Part shown: positions 26,501-33,616 of the stretch, piece by piece
How positions within the stretch are numbered: position 1 is the stretch's first letter
Layout of the letters: every line of letters begins with the position of its first letter
Assembly: GCA_050303415.1 (NCBI GenBank)
Contig: JBNLBS010000006.1
Coordinates: 124,001-188,000, forward strand
Direction of reading: 5' to 3'
Length of the DNA: 64,000 nucleotides
Source: JBNLBS01 sp050303415
Lineage (GTDB): Bacteria; Pseudomonadota; Gammaproteobacteria; Methylococcales; Methylomonadaceae
The notes under the pieces: generated by a model
Told to the model about the DNA's origin: nothing
The model's input: only the letters and a program-made list of their open reading frames with translations
The model's database searches: none
Translations under genes and position numbers: made by a program

Positions 26501-28111
26501 TGGATATGCTGCTGGATCATCACCGCCAGCATAATCATTATTTCCTTGCCCTGGGATATCATCTTCATCAACCATCAATTGCGGGGTCAAAAAGAACGAA
26601 AGAGGGTCTTGATATGTGGGATCTGTTACAATGACAGGACCATCATCTTCAATATTGATTCTTAATTGCCCGGTATCCGAATCGCCATCTGAATCTGTTA
26701 TGGTGTAGTTAAATAACAATTGGATTGGATCTTGCGTTCCAGTTTCATTAATATCCGGATGGTCAATTGATTCGAATAATGAAAATTTAATATTTCCATT
26801 AAGATCGATTTCTATTTCAAAAACTGTTACTTCACCACCATAGATAGAACCCGTTAGAATACGTGTGCCTGATAAATCAACTGTTTCATCAATTACAATT
26901 GGCTGACCTTCTGAAGTTAATGCAATAGGAGCCTGTGTCTCACCGTCTACAGCACCTATAAAAGTCAAAGCACTAAGAGAACCCGCACCATCTGCACCAA
27001 ATTCAAAAAATGCTGTAGCAGTTGCTACTTCAATACCTTCTGATGTCTGACCGCCAGTTCCTGTATGCTGAAATGGATTGGAACCATCATATAAATGTTC
27101 TTCGTGGACTGTTGCTTCACCATCAGCAGCTTTTGGCACATCATCCACTATATTTATGACCAAGTTTGCCGATGCCTGATCTCCATTTGAGTCTTCTATT
27201 GTGTAACCAAATGTTAACGCGACAACATCAACGCCTTGCAATGGATGTGGATATGGTTCATTGAGAGTAAAGGTGTAAGCACCGGTGTCACCATTGATTG
27301 TTAACGTCCATAAAGGACCTGAAACACCCGCCGGTCCATTAATTATCCAGTTTTGCCCATCAAACAGACCAGGTACTCCACCAAATGAAACTTCTATTAA
27401 ACTACCAGGTATATCTGTGCCAAAATTATCGTTAGCCAGGATATTTCCTGAAGTTGTTTGCGGAACAAAATTACTGCGGTCTGTTATATCCGTATTACCG
27501 GCAAAAATACTGGCATCATCATAAACGGTATTTGCTTCGGACAATACGCCCGGTTGACCATCCGATACGGCCACCGGTACATCATCAGGCACTGGCTGGT
27601 CCGGATTTAATATTAATACTTCCGGTGGTTGAGGAAAAACAGTGGTAATGCCTGTAGTTTCAAAACCACTATCAGGAGTTGCGGTTGGATTCAGATAATC
27701 TATGTTGACAAAGGTATGCCCATTGTCTTCTCCCGGAGCACCTGCTGCGGGAACTCCGCCTGCCGCGGTTGCTTCTAATTTGGATGGATCAAAAGCTTCG
27801 CCTCTTTCGATAGCTGCCTGCATAGCGGCAACTTCATCAATTTGGTCTGCTTGAGATGCGGCTGGAGCCGCTGACGCAGCAAGACCCGGCTCGGGATTAA
27901 GAGTGGCGTCGTCTAATAGTGCTACTGAGTTTCGACCCAGGTCCATACTCGTACCATCAGCAAAATCTATACTGATAGTTCCTGTATCACCGGTCACAAT
28001 TTGTTCATTCGGCAATACTCTGTCGCCTACTTGTAATATACGTTCGGTTCCATCTACTGCAATTGCTTTTACAACACCTGTTACTGATTGAACTATTCCT
28101 GAACTAGCCAT
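23501..28111 (-). CDS. Second LapA-type adhesin with beta-propeller-like region (assembly gap inside)
   Basis: About 1536 residues as assembled, with 32 unknown residues at 747-778 from an N run. The N-terminus is a retention module very similar to that of the 19500-23252 adhesin, with the LapG-type TAAG at 115-118. Several T1SS-143-type repeats follow (IDHPDINETG, ITDSDGDSDTG, DDGP joints), then a VCBS-like repeat (GTLVLNPDGSYSYTVDN). Next is a roughly 230-residue stretch with repeated YGL/LYSLSG/GNLWGADN blades resembling a beta-propeller. The C-terminus (VEILDITGTGNNTLTLSAAD) is like that of other large adhesins but lacks canonical GGxGxD RTX runs. AGGGG precedes the ATG. Its true length is unknown because of the gap. 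Confidence 0.88.
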   Translation of the reverse strand: MASSGIVQSVTGVVKAIAVDGTERILQVGDRVLPNEQIVTGDTGTISIDFADGTSMDLGRNSVALLDDATLNPEPGLAASAAPAASQADQIDEVAAMQAAIERGEAFDPSKLEATAAGGVPAAGAPGEDNGHTFVNIDYLNPTATPDSGFETTGITTVFPQPPEVLILNPDQPVPDDVPVAVSDGQPGVLSEANTVYDDASIFAGNTDITDRSNFVPQTTSGNILANDNFGTDIPGSLIEVSFGGVPGLFDGQNWIINGPAGVSGPLWTLTINGDTGAYTFTLNEPYPHPLQGVDVVALTFGYTIEDSNGDQASANLVINIVDDVPKAADGEATVHEEHLYDGSNPFQHTGTGGQTSEGIEVATATAFFEFGADGAGSLSALTFIGAVDGETQAPIALTSEGQPIVIDETVDLSGTRILTGSIYGGEVTVFEIEIDLNGNIKFSLFESIDHPDINETGTQDPIQLLFNYTITDSDGDSDTGQLRINIEDDGPVIVTDPTYQDPLSFFLTPQLMVDEDDIPGQGNNDYAGGDDPAAYPAANIFLHVDFGADGQAQDDAISLSTTGIVDQFGNALMSNGVELQYYWDSANNQLIGYTDNINSPVFTVTVDSVWPSGAQLTFHLLDSLDHPNDDSESSYNLPEDNLIFNIGYIATDFDGDTATGTFTVNVDDDSPSIGSGTGLDDSITLITDDTEAAGGSDGNAYGATANDSGALVAALLAAASSTAVYGADGQGAAPTIGSFALSVDIXXXXXXXXXXXXXXXXXXXXXXXXXXXXXXXXIVDSGLTSGGDAINLYLLASGDVVGSTTAPGDVTDEASITANLVFTISVDGSGVVTLTQSDAIDHLPNTNTSSYDELIALSDGKVSLSATVTVTDGDNDIATTPVSVDLGGNIQFADDGPNSVNDTGSVNEDGDPLVVDAISGVVQTNDSAGADGYSLLGPVTAVTGVSGNTVGGDTIGLYGTLVLNPDGSYSYTVDNTNAEVNALNDGDMLQDVFTYTITDADGDTSTATLTITIDGVTDSFPAGLAYSIAGGGGTGAFLYGLDLATGATFQIGPVVVDGNDKAQFSSLTLNPTDGYLYGLADQGGLNGFVRVNTATGEAELLFSDSLLNVSTSGMSFDTAGNLYIGIGDDIYFVSSGDVSTISSVGDLGSPLVSFDNTGVAIDSMAYDGAGTFYFVSGDQLYSLSGTGTQTAVAVGTGIGDTIDGLSFDENGNLWGADNLGNIYSINTTTGTGTLVATISNSDVTNSGIHSLAISQVEPGTYVTLTEGADSHTEYYTFGSTGSVLTDAETGLAAHDPVTVSISGRTISVTQTDLTNPVDEVAIRVDASADITVDGFDQTDVFTRDGFPSTVTITDAEGGNIQTGEADDVIDITAATAEGITEASETFTITTDGGNDTITLDDLVDSSYIIQAGEALDSSGNLIQDLTDIDEVRIDGDLNLNSATGPLALSNVEILDITGTGNNTLTLSAADVLSASDDTNTLIIQGNSGDVIESADTWVAGPTGVTGLDGGTYNMFTSGTATLLVDASINTDNIID
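25779..25873. other. 95-base N run (assembly gap) within adhesin repeats
   Basis: Positions 25779-25873 are all N. The frame stays open on both sides, but the flanks are repeat-type sequence, so the gap size is probably a placeholder and repeat units may be missing. Confidence 0.98.
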
Positions 28112-28204
28112 GATCTTAACCCCTATGTTTACGTATTTCTATGCTTTTTAGCCGCATTAATTAACTTTTGACTGAAGTCTGACACACTCATTGATATTTT
28201 TATA

Positions 28205-28220
28205 TTGTACTTTGGTACAA
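28205..28220 (-). promoter_or_regulatory. Palindromic operator, copy 2 (upstream of 1536-codon adhesin)
   Basis: TTGTAC-TTTG-GTACAA, a perfect 6+6 inverted repeat, followed on the plus strand by TTTTTC. It lies about 94-109 bases upstream of the adhesin ATG, the same distance as copy 1. It sits in the 132-base gap between the adhesin start and the stop of the 81-codon gene. Confidence 0.7.
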
Positions 28221-28243
28221 TTTTTCACACTTTCTGTAATGTT

Positions 28244-28489
28244 TTATTCAGTTGTTGAATCTGTATTGGCATCTATCAAATATTGTAAATCCGTAAATGA
28301 TATGCCGCTTATGGTTGATGAATATGTCGTTGGCGTGTCTTCCACTGTCGTGACACTGACTTTGGTATCATTTCCCAGGTTTTCAATTGAAAGCGATAAA
28401 TAGTCACTTAATTCATCCGTTTGAGAATCTACAAGAAGATCATGCAAATTAAGAACTTCCTCTTGCTTATTTTCTGTCTCGTCATTCAT
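28244..28489 (-). CDS. Small protein resembling a free-standing T1SS target domain
   Basis: An 81-residue acidic protein with GGAG before its ATG. Its sequence (VLNLHDLLVDSQ ... LSDYLSLSIENLGNDTKVSV ... ISGISFTDLQYLID) follows the same order as the C-terminal VC_A0849-type secretion target of the large adhesin: LxxxDLL, YLxL, alternating beta strands, then (S/T)xxGxxxxDLxxLL. It has no retention module and no calcium repeats. It could be a minimal exported partner, a decoy for the exporter, or the surviving 3' end of a lost adhesin gene. Its own TTGTAC palindrome lies about 207 bases upstream. Homology here is my pattern reading, not a database result. Confidence 0.6.
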   Translation of the reverse strand: MNDETENKQEEVLNLHDLLVDSQTDELSDYLSLSIENLGNDTKVSVTTVEDTPTTYSSTISGISFTDLQYLIDANTDSTTE

Positions 28490-28643
28490 AACAATTCTCC
28501 ATTACTGAGAACACCCCTGGTTTTCAAAACTTAATTATTTAAGAAACAGGCTGATAAATGAATATCAATAGCCTTTTTTGTTGCTTAAGCAAACTCTGAT
28601 TAAATTGAATCCAATCGTAGTGAGTCTGTCGACGGACTTTCAG

Positions 28644-28670
28644 ATATTTCTTAAACTATGTAAGAAATAT
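28644..28670. other. Hairpin upstream of the 81-codon gene
   Basis: ATATTTCTTA and TAAGAAATAT form a perfect 10-base stem with a 7-base loop, in the 219-base gap between the two small minus-strand genes. No T-run follows on the minus strand. It may be a leader structure of the 81-codon gene or a weak terminator of the 119-codon gene. Confidence 0.4.
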
Positions 28671-28695
28671 TATAAGAATAGTTAATTCTTGCCTA

Positions 28696-28711
28696 TTGTA
28701 CTTAGGTACTA
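28696..28711 (-). promoter_or_regulatory. Palindromic operator, copy 3 (upstream of 81-codon gene)
   Basis: TTGTAC-TTAG-GTACTA, followed on the plus strand by TTTTTC. Only the core is conserved relative to copies 1 and 2; the flanks differ. It overlaps the stop codon of the 119-codon gene and lies about 207 bases upstream of the 81-codon gene. Confidence 0.6.
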
Positions 28712-29068
28712 TTTTTCGCTTTCTTTAACATTAAAGATCACATCATCATCGCTTATTAAACCTTGATACGCATTCATATTTGTTCTCAGCTTTCTTCTGG
28801 CATTTAATTTTATTTGCACGGCTTCTGGTAATTCGGTAAATACAAATACCTGTTTATCCATTAATACATCAATTAAATCTTCTACAATTCTTACGACTTC
28901 ATAATCAGTACTTTTTAATGCCTTCTTGGCTCGATCAATCGAGTCGATTTTATGTAAAAAATCTAATAATTCAGGATTATTTGTTTCCAGCCATTGATCT
29001 TGTTCATTAGTTACCGAATCATGAATATCAATAATCTCACCTTTTTCATTTCTACTGACATATGGCAT
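28709..29068 (-). CDS. Small conserved protein, unknown function
   Basis: A 119-residue soluble protein. The N-terminus MPYVSRNEKGEIIDI, the acidic middle (NPELLDFL), the helical block VRIVEDLIDVLMDK and the segment VFTELPEAVQIKLNARRKLR resemble a small family that, from memory, is often mislabelled as tryptophan synthase beta subunit-like. It is far too short for that enzyme and has no pyridoxal phosphate site. GGGGGTT precedes the ATG. It is divergent from the exporter operon (186-base gap) and upstream of the adhesin cluster, so a role in adhesin expression or export is possible but unproven. Confidence 0.65.
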   Translation of the reverse strand: MPYVSRNEKGEIIDIHDSVTNEQDQWLETNNPELLDFLHKIDSIDRAKKALKSTDYEVVRIVEDLIDVLMDKQVFVFTELPEAVQIKLNARRKLRTNMNAYQGLISDDDVIFNVKESEK

Positions 29069-29253
29069 TTTAACCCCCTTGTAGGCATTAACCGTTTTAA
29101 AAATACGCTTATCAAAATTTTATGCAATAATCTATGAACTATTTTGCAGTTTTAGTATTATTTATATAAAAAATTTTACTAAAATATATTTTATATTTGA
29201 CAGTTAATAAAATTTACTTTTAAAAAGCTTTTTAGCATCTACAATTTAATAAG

Positions 29254-31407
29254 ATGAATGAAACGAATACAACTGCCCAGACATCTGCTCAAACACGGAA
29301 CCAGGACCCCTTACTTTCAGCTTTAATTTCAGTTTGTAAGCTTCTTAACACACCTCATTCTGCCGATGCTTTAACCGCTGGACTACCTTTAGTTAACAAT
29401 AAATTAACACCGGCCCTTTTTGTCAGGGCCGCTCAAAGAGCGCACCTCTCTACCGGTCTTGTTAAGCGCCCAATAGAAAAAATATCCAAATTGGTTCTGC
29501 CCGCCATTCTACTCTTAAATGACAATAAAGCTTGCGTGTTGGTCGATATCAATTCAAATCAATATACAATTATTCTGCCGGAGACCGATTTAGGTGAAAA
29601 AGTCGTTGATTTTGAAACATTAAATGATGAGTACACAGGCTCCGCTTTTTTTATTCAGGCTGAGCACAAATTTGACAACAGAACCGCCGACTCTATTACG
29701 CCAAAGGCTAAACATTGGTTCTGGGATGTTATTTTTAAATCCTGGCCGATTTATATCGAGGTATTGGTCGCCTCTCTTCTAATTAATATGGTGGCGCTTG
29801 CTTCACCATTGTTTATTATGAATGTCTATGACCGTGTAGTACCTAATCATGCACTGGAAACACTTTGGGTTTTAGCGATAGGTGTACTTACCGTCTATTT
29901 ATTCGATTTAATTATGAAATCGTTACGGGGGTACTTTATTGATGCGGCCGGAAAACGATCTGACATTATTTTATCCGCTACCATTTTTGAAAAAGTTTTA
30001 GGTATAAAAATGGAATCCCGCCCTCCTTCTGTTGGGGCGTTTGCAAATAATTTACATGAATTCGAATCCTTTAGAGATTTTTTAACTTCTGCGACATTGA
30101 CAACGTTAATCGATCTACCCTTTCTTTTCATCTTTATTTCTGTCATCTATATGATTGGTGGCAATATCGCTTTTATTCCCTTATCAGTTTTACCGTTAGC
30201 GATTCTAATTGGTGTTGCAGTACAAACGCCGCTAAAAAACACCATCAATGAATTGTTTCAATATTCCGCTCAAAAAGGCGCCACCTTAGTCGAATCTCTT
30301 ATCAATCTTGATTCCATCAAGACCAGTGGCGCAGAAGGCCAGATGCAAAGGCAGTGGGAGCAAAATATTGGCCAAATATCTCGCCTTGGGCTTAAATCAC
30401 GTTTTTTATCGTCAATCGCCGTCAATATGACCTCTTTTTTACAACAAATTTCCACGGTATTTGTTGTTATTCTGGGCGTTTATAAGATATCAGAAGGTGA
30501 CCTGACTACAGGTGGACTGATTGCCTGTACCATTTTAACCGGTCGGTCTTTAGCACCGGTTGCACAAGTTGCTTCGTTACTTACCCGATATCACCAGGCC
30601 AAGGCGTCCTTATCCTCATTAAACAAGATGATGTCTTTACCTGTTGAACGGGAACCAGGAAAGAATTTTCTGCATCGCCCTTCATTTAAAGGCGCCATTG
30701 AATTTAAAAACATTTCTTTTAGCTACCCTGGGCAGCCTGTCAATGCACTAGAAAAAATATCTTTTAAAATTGCTGCTGGTGAACGCGTTGGGTTTATTGG
30801 CCGAATCGGTTCCGGAAAAAGCACTATTGAAAAACTAATGCTCGGCCTCTATGAAGCCCAGGAAGGTTCAATTCTCATTGACGGCACCGATATCAGACAA
30901 ATAGATCCATCCGACTTACGCCGCCAAGTCGGTTATGTGCCGCAGGACATATCGCTAATGTTTGGCAGTGTTAAAGATAATATTACCATGGGCTCGCGCT
31001 TTGCCAGTGACGAAGCTATTCTCAGAGCGGCAGAAATTGTGGGAGTCACCAACTTTGTTAATAAACATCCTGCCGGTTTTGATATGCCGGTCGGCGAGGG
31101 TGGTTCATCCCTCTCAGGAGGACAGCGACAAAGTGTCGCTGTGGCCAGGGCACTGTTATTATCACCGCCAATCTATATTCTGGATGAACCCAGCAACTCC
31201 ATGGACAACAGCACTGAAGAAATCTTTAAACAACGTTTTGCCAAGCACTTAACAACTGAAACGCTGATTTTAGTCACCCATAAGGCATCTTTGCTAACAT
31301 TAGTTGACAGACTTATAGTTATGGATGGTGCAAAAATTGTGGCGGACGGTGCTAAAGACATTGTTCTCGAAGCATTAAAACAAGGTCAAATCAAGGTATC
31401 TGGTTAA
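29254..31407 (+). CDS. lapB: LapB-type T1SS ABC transporter (permease/ATPase)
   Basis: A 717-residue exporter for the neighbouring adhesins. The N-terminal roughly 130 residues form a C39-like domain without the catalytic Cys, as expected for adhesin exporters that do not cleave their substrate. Transmembrane helices span about 165-440. The ATPase has Walker A GRIGSGKST near 515, signature LSGGQRQ near 620 and Walker B IYILDEPS near 640; the D-loop and LVTHK follow, with Lys after the His. Only 3 bases separate it from the membrane fusion gene. It is divergent from the adhesin cluster. Confidence 0.93.
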   Translation: MNETNTTAQTSAQTRNQDPLLSALISVCKLLNTPHSADALTAGLPLVNNKLTPALFVRAAQRAHLSTGLVKRPIEKISKLVLPAILLLNDNKACVLVDINSNQYTIILPETDLGEKVVDFETLNDEYTGSAFFIQAEHKFDNRTADSITPKAKHWFWDVIFKSWPIYIEVLVASLLINMVALASPLFIMNVYDRVVPNHALETLWVLAIGVLTVYLFDLIMKSLRGYFIDAAGKRSDIILSATIFEKVLGIKMESRPPSVGAFANNLHEFESFRDFLTSATLTTLIDLPFLFIFISVIYMIGGNIAFIPLSVLPLAILIGVAVQTPLKNTINELFQYSAQKGATLVESLINLDSIKTSGAEGQMQRQWEQNIGQISRLGLKSRFLSSIAVNMTSFLQQISTVFVVILGVYKISEGDLTTGGLIACTILTGRSLAPVAQVASLLTRYHQAKASLSSLNKMMSLPVEREPGKNFLHRPSFKGAIEFKNISFSYPGQPVNALEKISFKIAAGERVGFIGRIGSGKSTIEKLMLGLYEAQEGSILIDGTDIRQIDPSDLRRQVGYVPQDISLMFGSVKDNITMGSRFASDEAILRAAEIVGVTNFVNKHPAGFDMPVGEGGSSLSGGQRQSVAVARALLLSPPIYILDEPSNSMDNSTEEIFKQRFAKHLTTETLILVTHKASLLTLVDRLIVMDGAKIVADGAKDIVLEALKQGQIKVSG

Positions 31408-31410
31408 AGT

Positions 31411-32793
31411 ATGTTAAAAAAATTATTAACTGATTTTTTACCAAAAAAGGGGTTTGAAATAATATCCAACTCAAAAATAAACGATGAAGATCAGGCGTTT
31501 TTAAGCGATGTTAATGCCGCCAATCTCTATGGCGCCTCAATACATAGCCATATTATGTTATGGCTTACTTTTTTATTTTTTGTTATAGCACTTATTTGGG
31601 CTAATTTTGCCACTTTGGACGAAGTCACCCGAGGCATGGGTAAAACCATACCGTCCAGCCATATTCAGGTAGTACAAAACTTAGAAGGCGGGATTCTTTC
31701 AGATATCCTGGTAAAGGAAGGTCAGCTGGTTGAAAAAGGCCAGGTTCTGTTACAGCTCGATGCGGTACGGTTTGCCTCTTCATACAATGAAACCAAATTA
31801 AAATATTATGAACTTTTAGCCACTACCGCCCGATTAACGGCAGAAGTAAATCAAAAGGAAATGAAAATGCCCGTAGAAGTTATTAAAATGGCGCCTAATA
31901 TTGCGAAAAATGCCCGCCAATTATTAACTTCAAGACAAAATAATTTAAACGCCAACAAAAAAATTCTTGAGGAACAGATTCGACAAAAAGAACAGGACCT
32001 GATTGAATTAAAATCAAAAGCCAGAAAAATATCAAGAAGTTACTCACTTTTGCAACAAGAATTAAAAATGTCCGAACCTTTGGTTGCTGAAGGCGCACTA
32101 TCTCAAGTTGAACTGCTTCGTTTAAAACGCAATGCCAATGACTTAAGGGGAGAGCTGACAGCGGCACGCCTGTCCATTCCAAGGCTGGAATCATCACTGG
32201 ATGAAGCAAAAAATAAACTCTCTGAGCTGGAAATACGTTTTCATACCGAAGCACTTGAAGAACTTAACCTGGCTAAAGCAGAATTGGCCAGAACCTCCGA
32301 AACTGTCCTCGCACTGGAAGACAGAGTGACACGAACAAAAGTTTTATCACCGGTTAAAGGCACAATAAAACAGCTTAAAGTAACCACTATTGGCGGTGTT
32401 GTACAACCGGGCATGGATCTGGTGGAAATTGTTCCTTTGGAGGATGTTCTCTTAGTTGAAGCCCAGGTCAGGCCCGCCGATATTGCTTTTCTTAGACCCG
32501 GCCAAAAAGCAATGGTTAAATTAACAGCATACGATTTCTCTATCTATGGCGGCCTTGAAGCTGAACTGCAACATATCAGTGCCGATACTATTACCAATGA
32601 AGAAGATGGTGAAAGCTACTATATAATTCGCTTAAGCACTAATAAGAACTTCTTGGAAAAAAATGGTGAAAAACTTAGAATTATCTCCGGCATGACCGCA
32701 GAGGTTGATATTTTAACTGGAAAAAAATCGGTTTTAGACTATCTCTTAAAACCAATCCTAAAAGCTAAAAATAGAGCGTTAAGAGAGCGTTAA
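31411..32793 (+). CDS. lapC: LapC-type HlyD membrane fusion protein
   Basis: A 460-residue periplasmic adaptor linking the ABC exporter to the TolC-like channel. A short cytoplasmic N-terminus leads to one transmembrane helix (about 48-68). A biotinyl-lipoyl-like half (VVQNLEGGILSDILVKEGQ and VEKGQVLLQLD), a long coiled-coil hairpin (about 125-310), the second lipoyl half (VLSPVKGTIKQL) and a beta-barrel domain (VEAQVRPADIAFLRPGQ) follow, in HlyD order. Tightly linked to lapB. The C-terminus ends in a basic stretch. Confidence 0.93.
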   Translation: MLKKLLTDFLPKKGFEIISNSKINDEDQAFLSDVNAANLYGASIHSHIMLWLTFLFFVIALIWANFATLDEVTRGMGKTIPSSHIQVVQNLEGGILSDILVKEGQLVEKGQVLLQLDAVRFASSYNETKLKYYELLATTARLTAEVNQKEMKMPVEVIKMAPNIAKNARQLLTSRQNNLNANKKILEEQIRQKEQDLIELKSKARKISRSYSLLQQELKMSEPLVAEGALSQVELLRLKRNANDLRGELTAARLSIPRLESSLDEAKNKLSELEIRFHTEALEELNLAKAELARTSETVLALEDRVTRTKVLSPVKGTIKQLKVTTIGGVVQPGMDLVEIVPLEDVLLVEAQVRPADIAFLRPGQKAMVKLTAYDFSIYGGLEAELQHISADTITNEEDGESYYIIRLSTNKNFLEKNGEKLRIISGMTAEVDILTGKKSVLDYLLKPILKAKNRALRER

Positions 32794-32828
32794 TTGCAAG
32801 CAAGTAACTTTATTTGTGAGATTTTAAT

Positions 32829-33458
32829 GTGAGTCATATATCAATATATTCTGATAACAATAAACTGATCAGCTCATGGACATCCCAATTGTCATCCATT
32901 CATCAGGTTGACCGTTTTCTTGTCGACTCTGAAGTTCTTGATCAGGATGTGATTATTATTGATACACAAATAATTGATGACAATGGCGAACTTCTGGCCC
33001 TTTTTAATAACAAAGGAACCCGTTTTCTTGTTGTTGGCGAAAACTGGCCGGAACAAAAACAAATCAATGCTTTGGTACATGGTGCCGCCGGATACTGTGA
33101 CCTTAATGTACCGACTCAATTATTACTGACAGCCATAGAATGCATTTTAAGGGGTGATATCTGGATTCAACGCCATCTTATTCCCAAAGTTATCGGTACA
33201 TTGGTACAAATGAAATCACCGGTTATCGAACCAACTACTGATAATGAAAAAATTAAATCTGCAGAACTGTTAAAGACTCTTTCCAATCGTGAGATGGATG
33301 TCGCAAAAATGATTCAGGCCGGAGAGAATAATAAAACCATCGCTTCAAAGCTGCATATCTCTGAAAGAACTGTCAAAGCCCATCTGACGTCTATTTTTAG
33401 AAAACTAAATGTCACTGACCGGTTACATTTAGCCTTATTTATTAAAGAATTGAGTTGA
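32829..33458 (+). CDS. LuxR/NarL-type regulator with degenerate receiver
   Basis: A 209-residue regulator. The C-terminal 65 residues are a canonical LuxR helix-turn-helix (LSNREMDVAKMIQAG; NKTIASKLHISERTVKAHL). The N-terminal part resembles a receiver: an Asp follows the third strand (IIIDTQI), but the paired acidic residues at the start are reduced (ISIYSDNNK) and the conserved Lys position reads GYCDLN. Phosphorylation may therefore be lost or replaced by another input. The start is GTG, overlapping an ATG that is followed directly by TGA. It sits between lapC and the outer-membrane channel gene, and is the obvious candidate to bind the TTGTAC palindromes of this locus. Confidence 0.82.
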   Translation: MSHISIYSDNNKLISSWTSQLSSIHQVDRFLVDSEVLDQDVIIIDTQIIDDNGELLALFNNKGTRFLVVGENWPEQKQINALVHGAAGYCDLNVPTQLLLTAIECILRGDIWIQRHLIPKVIGTLVQMKSPVIEPTTDNEKIKSAELLKTLSNREMDVAKMIQAGENNKTIASKLHISERTVKAHLTSIFRKLNVTDRLHLALFIKELS

Positions 33459-33616
33459 CCAATCGAGTTAAGTAAGCTAACTTTATAAGTTAAAAGAATC
33501 ATTTCAAAAGTTAATTAAATCAATTAGGTGGGATTACTTATTAATCCATATTGCATCAAGAATTAATTTTTGGAGCCATTCAAAAAATTATTTAGCTTAA
33601 TTATTTAGAGGGAAGT

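Noticed and set aside
19672..28091. Several plus-strand open frames of 60-140 codons opposite the adhesin genes
   Set aside because: They are antisense shadows of repetitive, stop-poor coding sequence; none has a good ribosome binding site or protein-like composition.
28709..29068. Annotation as tryptophan synthase beta subunit
   Set aside because: At 119 residues with no pyridoxal phosphate lysine motif it cannot be that enzyme; it is a separate small family.
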